A stretch of 38,060 nt of DNA from Streptomyces sp. S3(2020) (GCF_013044505.1 NZ_JABERD010000083.1:1-38060), one strand, 5' to 3'; counted from the stretch's first letter, positions 16,061 through 26,489 are shown. Translations and numbers: made by a program. Notes: a model not told the origin generated them from the sequence alone.

Positions 16061-16132
16061 TCCCCCGTGGTGTAATTGGCAGCACCGTGGCTTTTGGTGC
16101 CATTTGTCCGGGTTCGAGTCCTGGCGGGGGAG
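16061..16132 (+). tRNA. tRNA-Gln (anticodon UUG)
   Basis: A 72-base cloverleaf. The acceptor stem pairs TCCCCCG (16061-16067) with CGGGGGA (16125-16131), with G16132 as discriminator. The anticodon stem pairs 16087-16091 with 16099-16103, closed by one G-U. The 7-base loop TTTTGGT places TTG at 16094-16096. The T-loop GGTTCGAGTCC region is standard. UUG reads CAA and, by wobble, CAG. The 3' CCA is not fully encoded. The position immediately upstream of glmU is as in other streptomycetes. Confidence 0.95.
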
Positions 16133-16145
16133 CACCAGTACAGAT

Positions 16146-16179
16146 CGGGCCCTGACCGTGACAGCACAGTCAGGGCCCG
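16146..16179 (+). terminator. Terminator between tRNA-Gln and glmU
   Basis: Perfect 11-bp arms CGGGCCCTGAC (16146-16156) and GTCAGGGCCCG (16169-16179) with a 12-base loop, 14 bases after the tRNA. No U-tract. It should end the tRNA transcript, so glmU would need its own promoter or read-through. Confidence 0.85.
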
Positions 16180-16252
16180 CTCCCATGTCCCCCATGAAAC
16201 GCCCCGGTATCCTGCGGATGTCACCCACCCCCTCACAGCCGAAGGGCATCCC

Positions 16253-17701
16253 GTGAGCGCCATTCGCCCGGCAGCCGTCGTCGTTCTCGCAGCGGGTGAG
16301 GGCACCCGTATGAAGTCGGCCACACCCAAGGTCCTGCACGAGATCTGTGGCCGCAGCCTCGTGGGTCATGTGCTCGCCGCAGCGCGGGAGTTGGACCCCG
16401 AGAATCTCGTCGTCGTCGTCGGCCACGCGCGCGAGAAGGTCACCGAGCACCTCGGTGTCGTCGACCCCGCCGTACGCACCGCCGTCCAGGCGCAGCAGAA
16501 CGGCACCGGGCACGCCGTGCGCATGGCGCTCGAAGAGCTGGGCGGTGTCGTCGACGGGACCGTCGTCGTCGTGTGCGGGGACACCCCCCTTCTGACCGGT
16601 GAGACCCTGCGCGCCCTCGCCGCCACCCACACCACGGACGGCAACGCCGTCACCGTGCTCACCGCCGAGGTCCCCGACGCGACCGGTTACGGCCGTATCG
16701 TCCGCGACGGTGTCTCCGGTGCCGTCACCGCGATCGTCGAGCACAAGGACGCCTCCGAGTCGCAGCGCGCGATCCGTGAGATCAACTCCGGTGTGTTCGC
16801 GTTCGACGGGCAGCTGCTCGCCGACGCTCTCGGCAAGGTCCGCACCGACAACTCGCAGGGCGAGGAGTACCTCACGGACGTCCTCGGCATCCTGCGCGAG
16901 GCCGGTCACCGCGTCGGCGCCTCCGTCGCCGGTGACCACCGCGAGATCGCCGGGATCAACAACCGGGTCCAGCTCAGCGAGGCCCGCCGCATCCTCAACG
17001 ACCGGCTCCTGACCCGCGCGATGCTCGCCGGCGTCACCGTCATCGACCCGGCCACGACCTGGATCGACGTCACCGTCACCTTCGAGCAGGACGCCCTCGT
17101 CCACCCCGGCACCCAGCTGCACGGCGCCACCCACCTCGGCGAGGGCGCCGAGGTCGGGCCCAACAGCCGGCTCAAGGACACCGTGGTCGGAGCCGGCGCC
17201 CGCGTGGACAACACCGTCTCCGACGGCGCCCATGTCGGACCGGACGCGACCGTGGGGCCGTACGCCTATCTGCGGCCCGGCACCCGTCTCGGCGCCAAGG
17301 GCAAGATCGGGACGTACGTCGAGACCAAGAACGCCTCGATCGGCGAGGGCACCAAGGTGCCGCACCTCTCCTACGTCGGTGACGCCACCATCGGCGACCA
17401 CACCAACATCGGCGCGGCGAGCGTCTTCGTGAACTACGACGGACAGGACAAGCACCACACCACCGTCGGCTCGCACTGTCGTACGGGTTCGGACAATATG
17501 TTTGTGGCTCCTGTCACGGTCGGGGACGGTGCGTACACCGCCGCCGGGTCCGTGATCACGAAGGATGTGCCGCCCGGCTCGCTGGCTGTGGCCCGTGGTC
17601 AGCAACGGAATATCGAGGGTTGGGTGGCCCGTAAGCGTCCGGGCAGCGCGGCGGCGAAGGCCGCCGAGACGGCCTCCGGCCAGCAGGAGCGCGAGGACTG
17701 A
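16253..17701 (+). CDS. Bifunctional GlmU (GlcN-1-P acetyltransferase / GlcNAc-1-P uridyltransferase)
   Basis: Makes UDP-GlcNAc, the precursor of peptidoglycan, from glucosamine-1-phosphate, acetyl-CoA and UTP. The protein is 482 residues. The N-terminal pyrophosphorylase domain starts with VVLAAGEGTRMKS (10-22). The uridyl-binding QNGTGHAVRMAL and the CGDTPLL region follow. From about residue 255 the chain is hexapeptide-repeat left-handed beta-helix, with PYAYLRPGTRLG and KIGTYVETKNA as the acetyltransferase active-site region. A disordered Ala/Gly tail ends it. GTG at 16253 is preceded by GAAGGG, and the length matches other actinobacterial GlmU proteins; the open frame further upstream crosses the tRNA and is not used. 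Followed 78 bases later by prs. Confidence 0.97.
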   Translation: MSAIRPAAVVVLAAGEGTRMKSATPKVLHEICGRSLVGHVLAAARELDPENLVVVVGHAREKVTEHLGVVDPAVRTAVQAQQNGTGHAVRMALEELGGVVDGTVVVVCGDTPLLTGETLRALAATHTTDGNAVTVLTAEVPDATGYGRIVRDGVSGAVTAIVEHKDASESQRAIREINSGVFAFDGQLLADALGKVRTDNSQGEEYLTDVLGILREAGHRVGASVAGDHREIAGINNRVQLSEARRILNDRLLTRAMLAGVTVIDPATTWIDVTVTFEQDALVHPGTQLHGATHLGEGAEVGPNSRLKDTVVGAGARVDNTVSDGAHVGPDATVGPYAYLRPGTRLGAKGKIGTYVETKNASIGEGTKVPHLSYVGDATIGDHTNIGAASVFVNYDGQDKHHTTVGSHCRTGSDNMFVAPVTVGDGAYTAAGSVITKDVPPGSLAVARGQQRNIEGWVARKRPGSAAAKAAETASGQQERED

Positions 17702-17779
17702 CCGGAAACAGGTGCGCCAAAGTCGTCGTACCGTGATAAGTGCACACCCCGCTGTAGACACCTCTGAGGAGACAGTGCT

Positions 17780-18760
17780 GTGACCGGGATCAAGACGACC
17801 GGCGAGAAGAAGATGATGTTCTTCTCCGGCCGCGCCCACCCCGAGCTTGCCAAGGAGGTCGCCCAGCAGCTGGGTGTCGGGGTCGTCCCGACCAAGGCTT
17901 TCGACTTCGCCAACGGCGAGATCTACGTCCGTTACGAGGAGTCGGCGCGTGGTGCGGACTGCTTCGTGATCCAGAGCCACACGGCTCCGATCAACCAGTG
18001 GATCATGGAGCAGCTGATCATGATCGACGCGCTGAAGCGCGCGTCGGCCCGCTCCATCACGGTCATCGTGCCGTTCTACGGTTACGCGCGCCAGGACAAG
18101 AAGCACCGTGGGCGTGAACCGATCTCGGCGCGTCTGATCGCGGACCTGATGAAGACGGCGGGTGCCGACCGCATCCTCACCGTCGATCTGCACACCGACC
18201 AGATCCAGGGCTTCTTCGACGGCCCGGTCGACCACCTCTTCGCCCTTCCGCTGCTCGCGGACTACGTGGGCGCGAAGGTCGACAGGGACAAGCTCACCGT
18301 CGTATCCCCGGACGCGGGCCGGGTGCGGGTCGCCGACCGCTGGTGCGACCGTCTCGGCGCGCCCCTGGCCATCGTGCACAAGCGGCGCGACAAGGACGTG
18401 GCGAACCAGGTGACCGTCCACGAGGTCGTGGGTGAGGTCAAGGGCCGTGTGTGTGTCCTCGTCGACGACATGATCGACACCGGTGGCACCATCTGCGCGG
18501 CCGCGGACGCCCTGTTCGCGCACGGGGCGGAGGACGTCATCGTCACCGCCACGCACGGGGTGCTCTCCGGTCCGGCCGCCGACCGGCTCAAGAACTCCCG
18601 GGTGAGCGAGTTCGTGTTCACCGACACACTGCCGACGCCGGGCGAGGTCGGCGAGGACCTGGACAAGATCACGGTCCTCTCCATCGCGCCGACGATCGCG
18701 AGCGCGGTGCGTGAGGTGTTCGAGGACGGTTCGGTGACGAGCCTCTTCGACGAGCAGTAG
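17780..18760 (+). CDS. Ribose-phosphate pyrophosphokinase (PRPP synthetase)
   Basis: Transfers pyrophosphate from ATP to ribose-5-phosphate to give PRPP for nucleotide, histidine and tryptophan synthesis. At 326 residues it has normal length for the class I enzyme. Visible motifs are KMMFFSGRAHPELA at the N-terminus, the ATP-loop YGYARQDKKHRGREPISA, the divalent-metal site DLHTDQIQGFFDGPVDHL and the PRPP loop VLVDDMIDTGGT. GTG at 17780 lies seven to nine bases after GAGGAG. The glmU-prs pairing is widespread in Gram-positive bacteria; co-transcription is plausible since no terminator is seen in the 78-base gap. Confidence 0.97.
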   Translation: MTGIKTTGEKKMMFFSGRAHPELAKEVAQQLGVGVVPTKAFDFANGEIYVRYEESARGADCFVIQSHTAPINQWIMEQLIMIDALKRASARSITVIVPFYGYARQDKKHRGREPISARLIADLMKTAGADRILTVDLHTDQIQGFFDGPVDHLFALPLLADYVGAKVDRDKLTVVSPDAGRVRVADRWCDRLGAPLAIVHKRRDKDVANQVTVHEVVGEVKGRVCVLVDDMIDTGGTICAAADALFAHGAEDVIVTATHGVLSGPAADRLKNSRVSEFVFTDTLPTPGEVGEDLDKITVLSIAPTIASAVREVFEDGSVTSLFDEQ

Positions 18761-18808
18761 GCCTTCCGCCCCAGCGGCTGAACGCTTCTGCATGATCGAT
18801 TTTTCTGT

Positions 18809-18856
18809 GGCCTCCCCCGCCGAGTAGACTGCGCGAGTTGCTCGGCGAGGGAGGCC
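18809..18856 (+). promoter_or_regulatory. Hairpin leader upstream of rplY
   Basis: Arms 18809-18824 and 18841-18856 pair at 15 of 16 positions around a 16-base loop that contains TAGACT (18825-18830), a good -10-like hexamer with only a weak -35 upstream. The remaining 108 bases to the rplY start hold no gene. The structure may terminate prs transcription, or be part of a leader for autogenous control of L25, as many ribosomal-protein genes have. If TAGACT is the real -10, only the right arm would be transcribed and an RNA hairpin from that promoter would be impossible. Confidence 0.45.
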
Positions 18857-18964
18857 GTACCTGTTCACACGGGTATCGGCGGTCCGTTATCGACGCGCTC
18901 TTCGTAGCAGGCCGATGGTTTGGCCGGGTGACCACCTTCCCCAACTGTTCTACGAGGAGTGACC

Positions 18965-19549
18965 ATGGCCGACGTCAAGCTCGCCGCCGAGACCCGTACC
19001 GAGTTCGGCAAGGGTGCGGCCCGCCGTATCCGCCGTGACAGCAAGGTTCCCGCCGTTGTCTACGGTCACGGTTCCGAGCCGGTCCACATCACGCTGCCGG
19101 GCCACGAGCTGAACCTCGCCCTGCGCACCCCGAACGTCCTGCTCACCCTGGACATCGAGGGCAAGACCCAGCTGGCGATCCCGAAGGCCGTGCAGCGCGA
19201 CGCCATCAAGGGCTTCCTGGAGCACGTCGACCTGCTCCTGGTGAAGCGCGGCGAGAAGGTCAACGTCGAGGTCTACGTCCACACCGAGGGCGACCTGGCG
19301 TCGGGCCCGTACCTGCTCGAGCACGTGCTCAGCACCCTGAACGTCGAGGCCGAGGCCACGCACATCCCGGAGTCGGTCACCGTCTCCATCGCGGGCCTGG
19401 AGGCCGGTGCCTCCATCCTCGCCAAGGACATCCCGCTGCCCGAGGGCACCACGCTGGCCACCGACGAGGACGCGGTCGTCCTCCAGGTCCTGGCCGCCCA
19501 GGCCGAGGAGGCCCCGGCGGACGCCGAGGCCGAGGCCACCGAGGCCTGA
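18965..19549 (+). CDS. rplY: 50S ribosomal protein bL25 (long form, Ctc-type)
   Basis: A 194-residue protein of the long bL25/Ctc form, which binds 5S rRNA. The N-terminal L25 domain starts ADVKLAAETRTEFGKGAARRIRR and includes PAVVYGHGSEPVHITLPGHEL; the C-terminal TL5-type domain (about 95-185) is followed by a short acidic Ala/Glu tail (EEAPADAEAEATEA). In Bacillus the homologue is induced by general stress. ATG at 18965 is chosen because AGGAG ends five bases before it; the GTG six bases earlier overlaps that site. Followed by a strong terminator and then pth, a common pairing. Confidence 0.96.
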   Translation: MADVKLAAETRTEFGKGAARRIRRDSKVPAVVYGHGSEPVHITLPGHELNLALRTPNVLLTLDIEGKTQLAIPKAVQRDAIKGFLEHVDLLLVKRGEKVNVEVYVHTEGDLASGPYLLEHVLSTLNVEAEATHIPESVTVSIAGLEAGASILAKDIPLPEGTTLATDEDAVVLQVLAAQAEEAPADAEAEATEA

Positions 19550-19569
19550 TCCTCCCCGGAACACCGGAT

Positions 19570-19604
19570 GCCGGCCGCCGCTCCCCTCGGGGGCGGCGGT
19601 CGGC
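19570..19604 (+). terminator. Hairpin terminator after rplY
   Basis: About 16 paired positions between 19570-19585 and 19589-19604 (two G-T wobbles) around a 3-base loop, 20 bases after the rplY stop. The hairpin ends about 20 bases before the pth ribosome-binding site, so some read-through into pth is likely. Confidence 0.8.
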
Positions 19605-19636
19605 GTGTATCAAGGGACCGTGAAGGAGAGATGGAC

Positions 19637-20233
19637 GTGACGACCCCCGCAGGCGCCCCCTGGCTGATCGTCGGCCTCGGCAATCCCGGGCCGGAGTACG
19701 CGGCCAACCGGCACAACGTCGGTTTCATGGTGGCCGATCTGCTGGCCGAGCGGATCGGGGGGAGGTTCAAGCGGGCCGGGAAGGCACAGGCGCAGGTCGT
19801 GGAGGGCCGGATCGGGCCGCCGGGGCCGCTCAGCCGCCGGGTGATCCTGGCCAAGCCGATGTCGTACATGAACCTGTCCGGCGGGCCGGTGAACGCGCTC
19901 AAGGACTTCTACAAGGTGCCCGTCGCCAACATCGTGGCGATCCATGACGAGCTGGACATCGACTACGGGACGCTGCGGCTGAAGCTCGGCGGCGGCGACA
20001 ACGGGCACAACGGGCTGAAGTCGATGACGAAGGCGTTCACCGCGGAGTACCACCGGGTGCGGTTCGGGATCGGGCGGCCGCCGGGGCGTATGCAGGTCGC
20101 CGACTTCGTGCTGAAGGACTTCGCGTCGAGCGAGCGCAAGGAGCTCGACTACTTCGTGGACCGGGCCGCCGACGCCGTGGAGTGTCTGGTCATCGAAGGG
20201 CTGGAGCGGGCGCAAAGCACGTACAACTCCTGA
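19637..20233 (+). CDS. pth: Peptidyl-tRNA hydrolase
   Basis: Releases tRNA from peptidyl-tRNAs that drop off the ribosome. All catalytic elements are present: VGLGNPGPEYAANRHNVGF with Asn16 and His26, SYMNLSGG with Asn79, IHDELDIDYG with Asp104, and GGDNGHNGLKS with Asn125. The length (198 residues) is typical. GTG at 19637 has AGGAG eight bases upstream; ATG at 19631 would add two residues but leaves only two bases to the ribosome-binding site. It follows rplY after a terminator-like hairpin. Confidence 0.95.
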   Translation: MTTPAGAPWLIVGLGNPGPEYAANRHNVGFMVADLLAERIGGRFKRAGKAQAQVVEGRIGPPGPLSRRVILAKPMSYMNLSGGPVNALKDFYKVPVANIVAIHDELDIDYGTLRLKLGGGDNGHNGLKSMTKAFTAEYHRVRFGIGRPPGRMQVADFVLKDFASSERKELDYFVDRAADAVECLVIEGLERAQSTYNS

Positions 20234-20260
20234 CTTGTCCGGCCGCGGAAACGGCCGGAG

Positions 20261-20290
20261 TTGACGGGCTGTTCAGGCATGGCCAATGAT
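20261..20290 (+). promoter_or_regulatory. Promoter for a probably leaderless membrane-protein mRNA
   Basis: TTGACG (20261-20266), 18-base spacer, AATGAT (20285-20290). Transcription would start about seven bases later, at or near the ATG at 20298, giving an mRNA without a leader. No ribosome-binding site precedes that ATG, which agrees. Confidence 0.5.
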
Positions 20291-20297
20291 CCCCGCC

Positions 20298-20801
20298 ATG
20301 CCTGCCACCGCCGCCAAGTCCCGTCAGGCCGCCCGCCCGGCCTCGGTCGCCGCCCTCCGCTTCGGACGGCTCGCGGCGATGGGCACGGTCGCGGCGCTCA
20401 TCCTGATCGCCGGGGTGTGGGCCTCGTGGGGCACCGCGCAGCACGTGATGCTGACCAAGGGCCGGGAGAGCGGCACGATCGAGGTGACGCGGTGCGGGGA
20501 CGACACCTGCACCGGGCCCTACACACCGATCTCGCAGGGGTCCGAGCCGCGCGCGAAGGTCGTCATCGAGAAAACGGTCGCGGTGAAGAAGGGGCAGACG
20601 TACACCGTCGTCGTGAAGCCCAGCAGTGACGACGTGGTCCGCTCCGGGCCGGCCGGGATCCTCTACGCCTGGGTTCCGCTGGGCGGCGCGCTGCTGCTGG
20701 CGTCGGTCGTGGTGGCGGGCGGGTTGGGGCGCACCCGGGCCGCGTGGCTCATGGCGGGGACGGGGATCGCGCTGCTCACCGCCGCTTTCGCGGCGATCTG
20801 A
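20298..20801 (+). CDS. Small membrane protein of unknown function
   Basis: A 167-residue protein with an N-terminal helix (about residues 25-45), an extracytoplasmic domain of about 75 residues and two C-terminal helices (about 117-137 and 143-163). The outer part contains a C-x4-C pair (RCGDDTCTGPYTP) that could form a disulfide, and a Lys/Val-rich strand-forming stretch. I recognise no family beyond conserved actinobacterial membrane proteins. ATG 20298 is preferred over ATG 20286 because of the promoter position. It converges on ppc with a shared terminator, so it is likely a single-gene transcript or the tail of the pth unit. Confidence 0.75.
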   Translation: MPATAAKSRQAARPASVAALRFGRLAAMGTVAALILIAGVWASWGTAQHVMLTKGRESGTIEVTRCGDDTCTGPYTPISQGSEPRAKVVIEKTVAVKKGQTYTVVVKPSSDDVVRSGPAGILYAWVPLGGALLLASVVVAGGLGRTRAAWLMAGTGIALLTAAFAAI

Positions 20802-20840
20802 CGGTGCCCCCGGGCCTTGTACGAGGCTCGGGGGCACCGT
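20801..20840. terminator. Bidirectional terminator between convergent genes
   Basis: A 16-bp stem (20801-20816 with 20825-20840, one G-T wobble) and 8-base loop fill the space between the membrane-protein stop and the ppc stop. It can serve both strands. Confidence 0.88.
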
Positions 20841-20858
20841 CGTGTCCACGAGAAACCG

Positions 20859-23600
<2,742 letters not shown>

Positions 23601-23767
23601 AGGTGCGGCTCCTTGCAGTGTTGAAGCTCGTCCGGGAGGGAACCCGGTGCCGGTCGCGCGGCGGCTGCCGCATACGGACCGGACATCCGGGAAGAGATGA
23701 GAGCGGACCGCGCTGTCCGAACGACTCCAGGATAGGTGTCCGTGCGGACGCGCAGACTCTCGGGCTC

Positions 23768-23825
23768 TTGCCGTCGCGCGACGCGCTGCCATACTTACGA
23801 CGCCGTAGGTTACGGAACCGTAGGG
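23768..23825 (+). promoter_or_regulatory. Desaturase promoter with double TACG/CGTA operator
   Basis: A candidate promoter is TTGCCG (23768-23773), 17 bases, ATACTT (23791-23796). Directly over the expected start lie two 12-bp imperfect palindromes, TACGACGCCGTA (23796-23807) and TACGGAACCGTA (23811-23822), centres 15 bp apart; the middle also forms CCGTA-GGT-TACGG (23803-23815). Four alternating half-sites at 7-8-7 base steps suit two TetR dimers. The TetR gene in the same operon is the obvious candidate repressor. The remaining bases of this 302-base gap hold no gene. Confidence 0.65.
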
Positions 23826-23902
23826 AAGTGCCGCTTTACTTCCATGGACTTCGCTGACCAGGCCCTTGTCACAAAACCCTCGAACCCCACAGGGGACGCC
23901 CC

Positions 23903-24913
23903 ATGACCACAAGCTCCGATGTGATCGAAGACGCCCCGAAGGCGCCCGACGATCCCTCGATGCCGTCCGCCACCCTGGGCGGCGAGCAGAAGCGTTCGCT
24001 AGAGCAGATCACCCTGCTGCTCTTCATCATCGTTCCGTTCCTCGCCGTGCTCGCGGCGGTGCCGCTGGCGTGGGGCTGGGGAGTGAGCTGGCTGGACCTC
24101 GGCCTGCTCGTCCTCATGTACTTCCTCGGCTGCCACGGCATCACAATCGGTTTCCACCGCTACTTCACACACGGCTCGTTCAAGGCCAGGCGCCCGCTGC
24201 GGATCGCGCTGGCGATCGCGGGGTCGATGGCGGTGGAGGGGCCCCTGGTGCGGTGGGTCGCCGACCATCGCAAGCACCACAAGTACTCGGACGCGGACGG
24301 CGACCCGCACTCCCCGTGGCGGTTCGGCGAGACGGTTCCGGCGCTGATGAAGGGCCTGTGGTGGGCGCACATCGGCTGGATGTTCGACGAGGAGCAGACC
24401 CCGCAGGAGAAGTACGCGCCGGACCTGATCAAGGACCCGGCGATCCGTCGGATCTCCCGGGACTTCATCTTCTGGGCGATGTTCTCCCTGGCCATCCCCC
24501 CGCTGGTCGGCGGTCTGGTGACGATGTCGTGGTGGGGCGCGTTCACGGCGTTCTTCTGGGGCTCGCTGGTCCGGGTCTGTCTGCTGCACCACGTGACCTG
24601 GTCGATCAACTCGATCTGCCACGCGGTGGGCAAGCGGCCGTTCAGGTCGCGGGACCGCTCCGGCAACGTGTGGTGGCTGGCGGTCCTGTCCTGCGGCGAG
24701 TCGTGGCACAACCTGCACCACGCCGACCCGACCTCCGCGCGGCACGGGGTGGAGCGCGGCCAGATCGACTCCTCGGCGCGGCTGATCCGCTGGTTCGAGA
24801 TGTTCGGCTGGGCGTACGACGTCCGCTGGCCGTCACGCTCACGTATCGATTCACGTCGTAACACCGACGAAGGCGGCTCCCCGCGCGGGAAGGAGCCCGT
24901 GAAGGCGGCATGA
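23903..24913 (+). CDS. Membrane acyl-CoA/fatty acid desaturase (delta-9 type)
   Basis: A 336-residue membrane di-iron enzyme that would introduce a double bond into fatty acyl chains and so tune membrane fluidity. All three histidine boxes are present: HRYFTH (85-90), HRKHH (122-126) and HNLHH (269-273), with hydrophobic helix pairs at about 38-75 and 188-225 between them. The order and spacing match the stearoyl-CoA desaturase-like family. ATG at 23903 follows CAGGGGA. Its TGA overlaps the ATG of the TetR gene (ATGA), so enzyme and regulator are co-expressed from a promoter with a double operator, consistent with feedback control by acyl chain composition. Confidence 0.93.
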   Translation: MTTSSDVIEDAPKAPDDPSMPSATLGGEQKRSLEQITLLLFIIVPFLAVLAAVPLAWGWGVSWLDLGLLVLMYFLGCHGITIGFHRYFTHGSFKARRPLRIALAIAGSMAVEGPLVRWVADHRKHHKYSDADGDPHSPWRFGETVPALMKGLWWAHIGWMFDEEQTPQEKYAPDLIKDPAIRRISRDFIFWAMFSLAIPPLVGGLVTMSWWGAFTAFFWGSLVRVCLLHHVTWSINSICHAVGKRPFRSRDRSGNVWWLAVLSCGESWHNLHHADPTSARHGVERGQIDSSARLIRWFEMFGWAYDVRWPSRSRIDSRRNTDEGGSPRGKEPVKAA

Positions 24914-25587
24914 TTGACGCCGTGGCGACCGACTCCAGCAGCACCGAGAGCAATGAGAAGCCGAGGCGCACGCGCCGCACCCGGATGACGGGTGCCGAAC
25001 GCCGTCAGCAGTTGCTCGAGATCGGTCGCACCCTCTTCGCCGCCAAGGGCTTCGAGGGCACGTCGGTGGAGGAGATCGCGGCGAAGGCCGGGGTGTCCAA
25101 GCCGGTGGTGTACGAGCATTTCGGCGGCAAGGAAGGCCTGTACGCGGTCGTGGTGGACCGTGAGATGCGGCGCCTGCTCGACATGGTGACGAGTTCCCTG
25201 ACGGCCGGCCATCCGCGCGAGCTCCTGGAGCAGGCGGCCTTCGCGCTGCTGGACTACATCGAGGAGTACACGGACGGCTTCCGCATCCTGGTCCGTGACT
25301 CCCCCATCCCGCAGTCGACGGGTTCCTTCGCCTCGCTGATCTCGGACATCGCCACCCAGGTGGAGGACATCCTGGGCCGCGAGTTCAAGCTCCGCGGCTT
25401 CGACCCGAAACTGGCCCCGCTGTACGCCCAGGCCCTGGTCGGCATGGTCGCCCTGACCGGGCAGTGGTGGCTGGACGTACGCCGCCCCAAGAAGGCGGAG
25501 GTCGCCGCGCACCTGGTGAACCTGTCCTGGCACGGCCTGGACGGCCTGGAGGCGAAGCCCCACCTGATAGGGCGCCGCAAAAGCTGA
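24910..25587 (+). CDS. TetR-family regulator, likely of the desaturase operon
   Basis: A 225-residue regulator. After a basic, disordered 25-residue N-terminus comes the TetR helix-turn-helix, residues 29-75 (AAKGFEGTSVEEIAAKAGVS then KPVVYEHFGGKEGLYAV). The C-terminal part is all-helical, as in ligand-binding TetR domains. Translational coupling to the desaturase and the double operator upstream suggest autorepression of the operon, with an acyl-CoA or fatty acid as ligand; the ligand is inferred from the neighbour only. Confidence 0.9.
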   Translation: MIDAVATDSSSTESNEKPRRTRRTRMTGAERRQQLLEIGRTLFAAKGFEGTSVEEIAAKAGVSKPVVYEHFGGKEGLYAVVVDREMRRLLDMVTSSLTAGHPRELLEQAAFALLDYIEEYTDGFRILVRDSPIPQSTGSFASLISDIATQVEDILGREFKLRGFDPKLAPLYAQALVGMVALTGQWWLDVRRPKKAEVAAHLVNLSWHGLDGLEAKPHLIGRRKS

Positions 25588-25590
25588 ACA

Positions 25591-25612
25591 AAGGTTTCTG
25601 TAGATTAACCTT
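25591..25612 (+). promoter_or_regulatory. Candidate promoter/operator of the toxin-antitoxin pair
   Basis: AAGGTT (25591-25596) and AACCTT (25607-25612) form an inverted repeat whose 10-base interior ends with TAGATT (25601-25606), a good Streptomyces -10. A regulator bound here would cover the -10, as antitoxin-toxin complexes usually do. No clear -35 is seen. Confidence 0.5.
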
Positions 25613-25628
25613 GTGCAATGCTGGGCGC

Positions 25629-25883
25629 ATGACTGAGATTCCGATCAGTGCGGCCCGCGCCCAGCTCGGTGACCTGGTCCGCCGCGCGGCCCACGGCCGG
25701 GAGACCATCGCCCTCACCGACCACGGTCACGTGGCGGCGCTGCTGGTCTCGCCCTCGGTGATAGAGGATCTTGAGGACGCCCTCGCCGTCGCGGACTATC
25801 AGCGGCGCAAGGCGGAGGGCACGCTGGGCGAGGGCATTCCCATGGCCGAGGTGCGCAAGCGTCTGGGGCTGGAAAAGAAGTGA
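25629..25883 (+). CDS. Phd/YefM-family antitoxin
   Basis: An 84-residue protein starting MTEIPISAARAQLGDLVRRA, the Phd/YefM DNA-binding opening, followed by GRETIALTDHGHVAALLVSP, the family's second strand pair. The C-terminal 30 residues are polar and helix-forming, suitable for wrapping the toxin. It should neutralise the RelE-like toxin encoded next and repress the operon through the inverted repeat 17-38 bases upstream. The stop overlaps the toxin's GTG by four bases (GTGA), ensuring antitoxin is made first. ATG 25629 was chosen because the sequence before it is not conserved. Confidence 0.9.
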   Translation: MTEIPISAARAQLGDLVRRAAHGRETIALTDHGHVAALLVSPSVIEDLEDALAVADYQRRKAEGTLGEGIPMAEVRKRLGLEKK

Positions 25884-26128
25884 CCTACGAGATCATCTTC
25901 GAGCCCCACGCCCTTGATGCCGCCACCCGGTTCCTGGAGGAGGACCCCAAAGGTCTGTCCGCGACCCTGGACGCCATCGACGAACTGGCGCACGACCCAC
26001 GCCCGGTCAACTCCGTCGCCTACGGCGTCGGCATCCGGCGCCTGCGCGTGGACAGCTACCGCGTCCTGTACATCATCGACGACGACGTGATCCGTATTCT
26101 CGTCACCCACTTGGGCCGGACCGCCTGA
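25880..26128 (+). CDS. RelE/ParE-family toxin
   Basis: An 82-residue basic protein beginning TYEIIFEPHALDAATRFLEE and ending GIRRLRVDSYRVLYIIDDD then VIRILVTHLGR, the beta-sheet core of RelE-type toxins, in which this C-terminal Arg/Tyr strand carries RNA-cleaving residues. It most likely cleaves mRNA at the ribosome when free of antitoxin. The gene is coupled to the antitoxin. Its last 26 bases overlap, tail to tail, the VOC gene on the other strand, so no terminator can lie between them. Confidence 0.88.
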   Translation: MTYEIIFEPHALDAATRFLEEDPKGLSATLDAIDELAHDPRPVNSVAYGVGIRRLRVDSYRVLYIIDDDVIRILVTHLGRTA

Positions 26129-26489
26129 ACCCCACCGGCTCCAGGAACTCCAGCCGGTTGCCGACGGGATCGTACGAGTAGAAGCGCCGATACTCCGGCA
26201 GATCCCCGTCCCAGGAGACGGCGGCGCCGCGCGCCTCCAAGCGCGCGGCGTACGTTTCGATGTCCGTCACCCACAGCCCGGGATGGGCCTTCCGTGCGGG
26301 CCGGAAGTCTTCTTCGACACCGAGATGCAGCTGCACCGCGCCCACCCGGAACCAGCACCCGCCCCGCGCGGCGAGCACCGGCGGCTTGGGGACCTCGGCC
26401 ATCCCGAGCACCCCGACGTAGTACGCCCGCAGCCGCTCCTCGGAGCCCGGCGGCGCCGCGAGCTGGACGTGGTCGATCCCGGCGAGCAT
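26103..26489 (-). CDS. VOC/glyoxalase-family protein
   Basis: A 128-residue single-chain VOC protein. It begins MLAGIDHVQLAAPPGSEERLRAYYVGVLGM and ends with the second beta-alpha-beta unit (WVTDIETYAARLEARGAAVSWD to NRLEFLEPVGF). Candidate metal ligands are His7, a mid-chain His (QLHLGV) and the Glu in LEFLEP. It is annotated elsewhere as a glyoxalase-like protein; substrate unknown. The ATG overlaps the TGA of the tam gene (TGATG), so the two are co-translated. Its 3' end overlaps the toxin gene by 26 bases. Confidence 0.85.
   Translation of the reverse strand: MLAGIDHVQLAAPPGSEERLRAYYVGVLGMAEVPKPPVLAARGGCWFRVGAVQLHLGVEEDFRPARKAHPGLWVTDIETYAARLEARGAAVSWDGDLPEYRRFYSYDPVGNRLEFLEPVGFRRSGPSG

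Noticed and set aside
16076..16252. N-terminal extension of glmU through the tRNA
   Set aside because: It would translate the tRNA-Gln gene and a terminator; the GTG at 16253 has a ribosome-binding site and gives the normal length.
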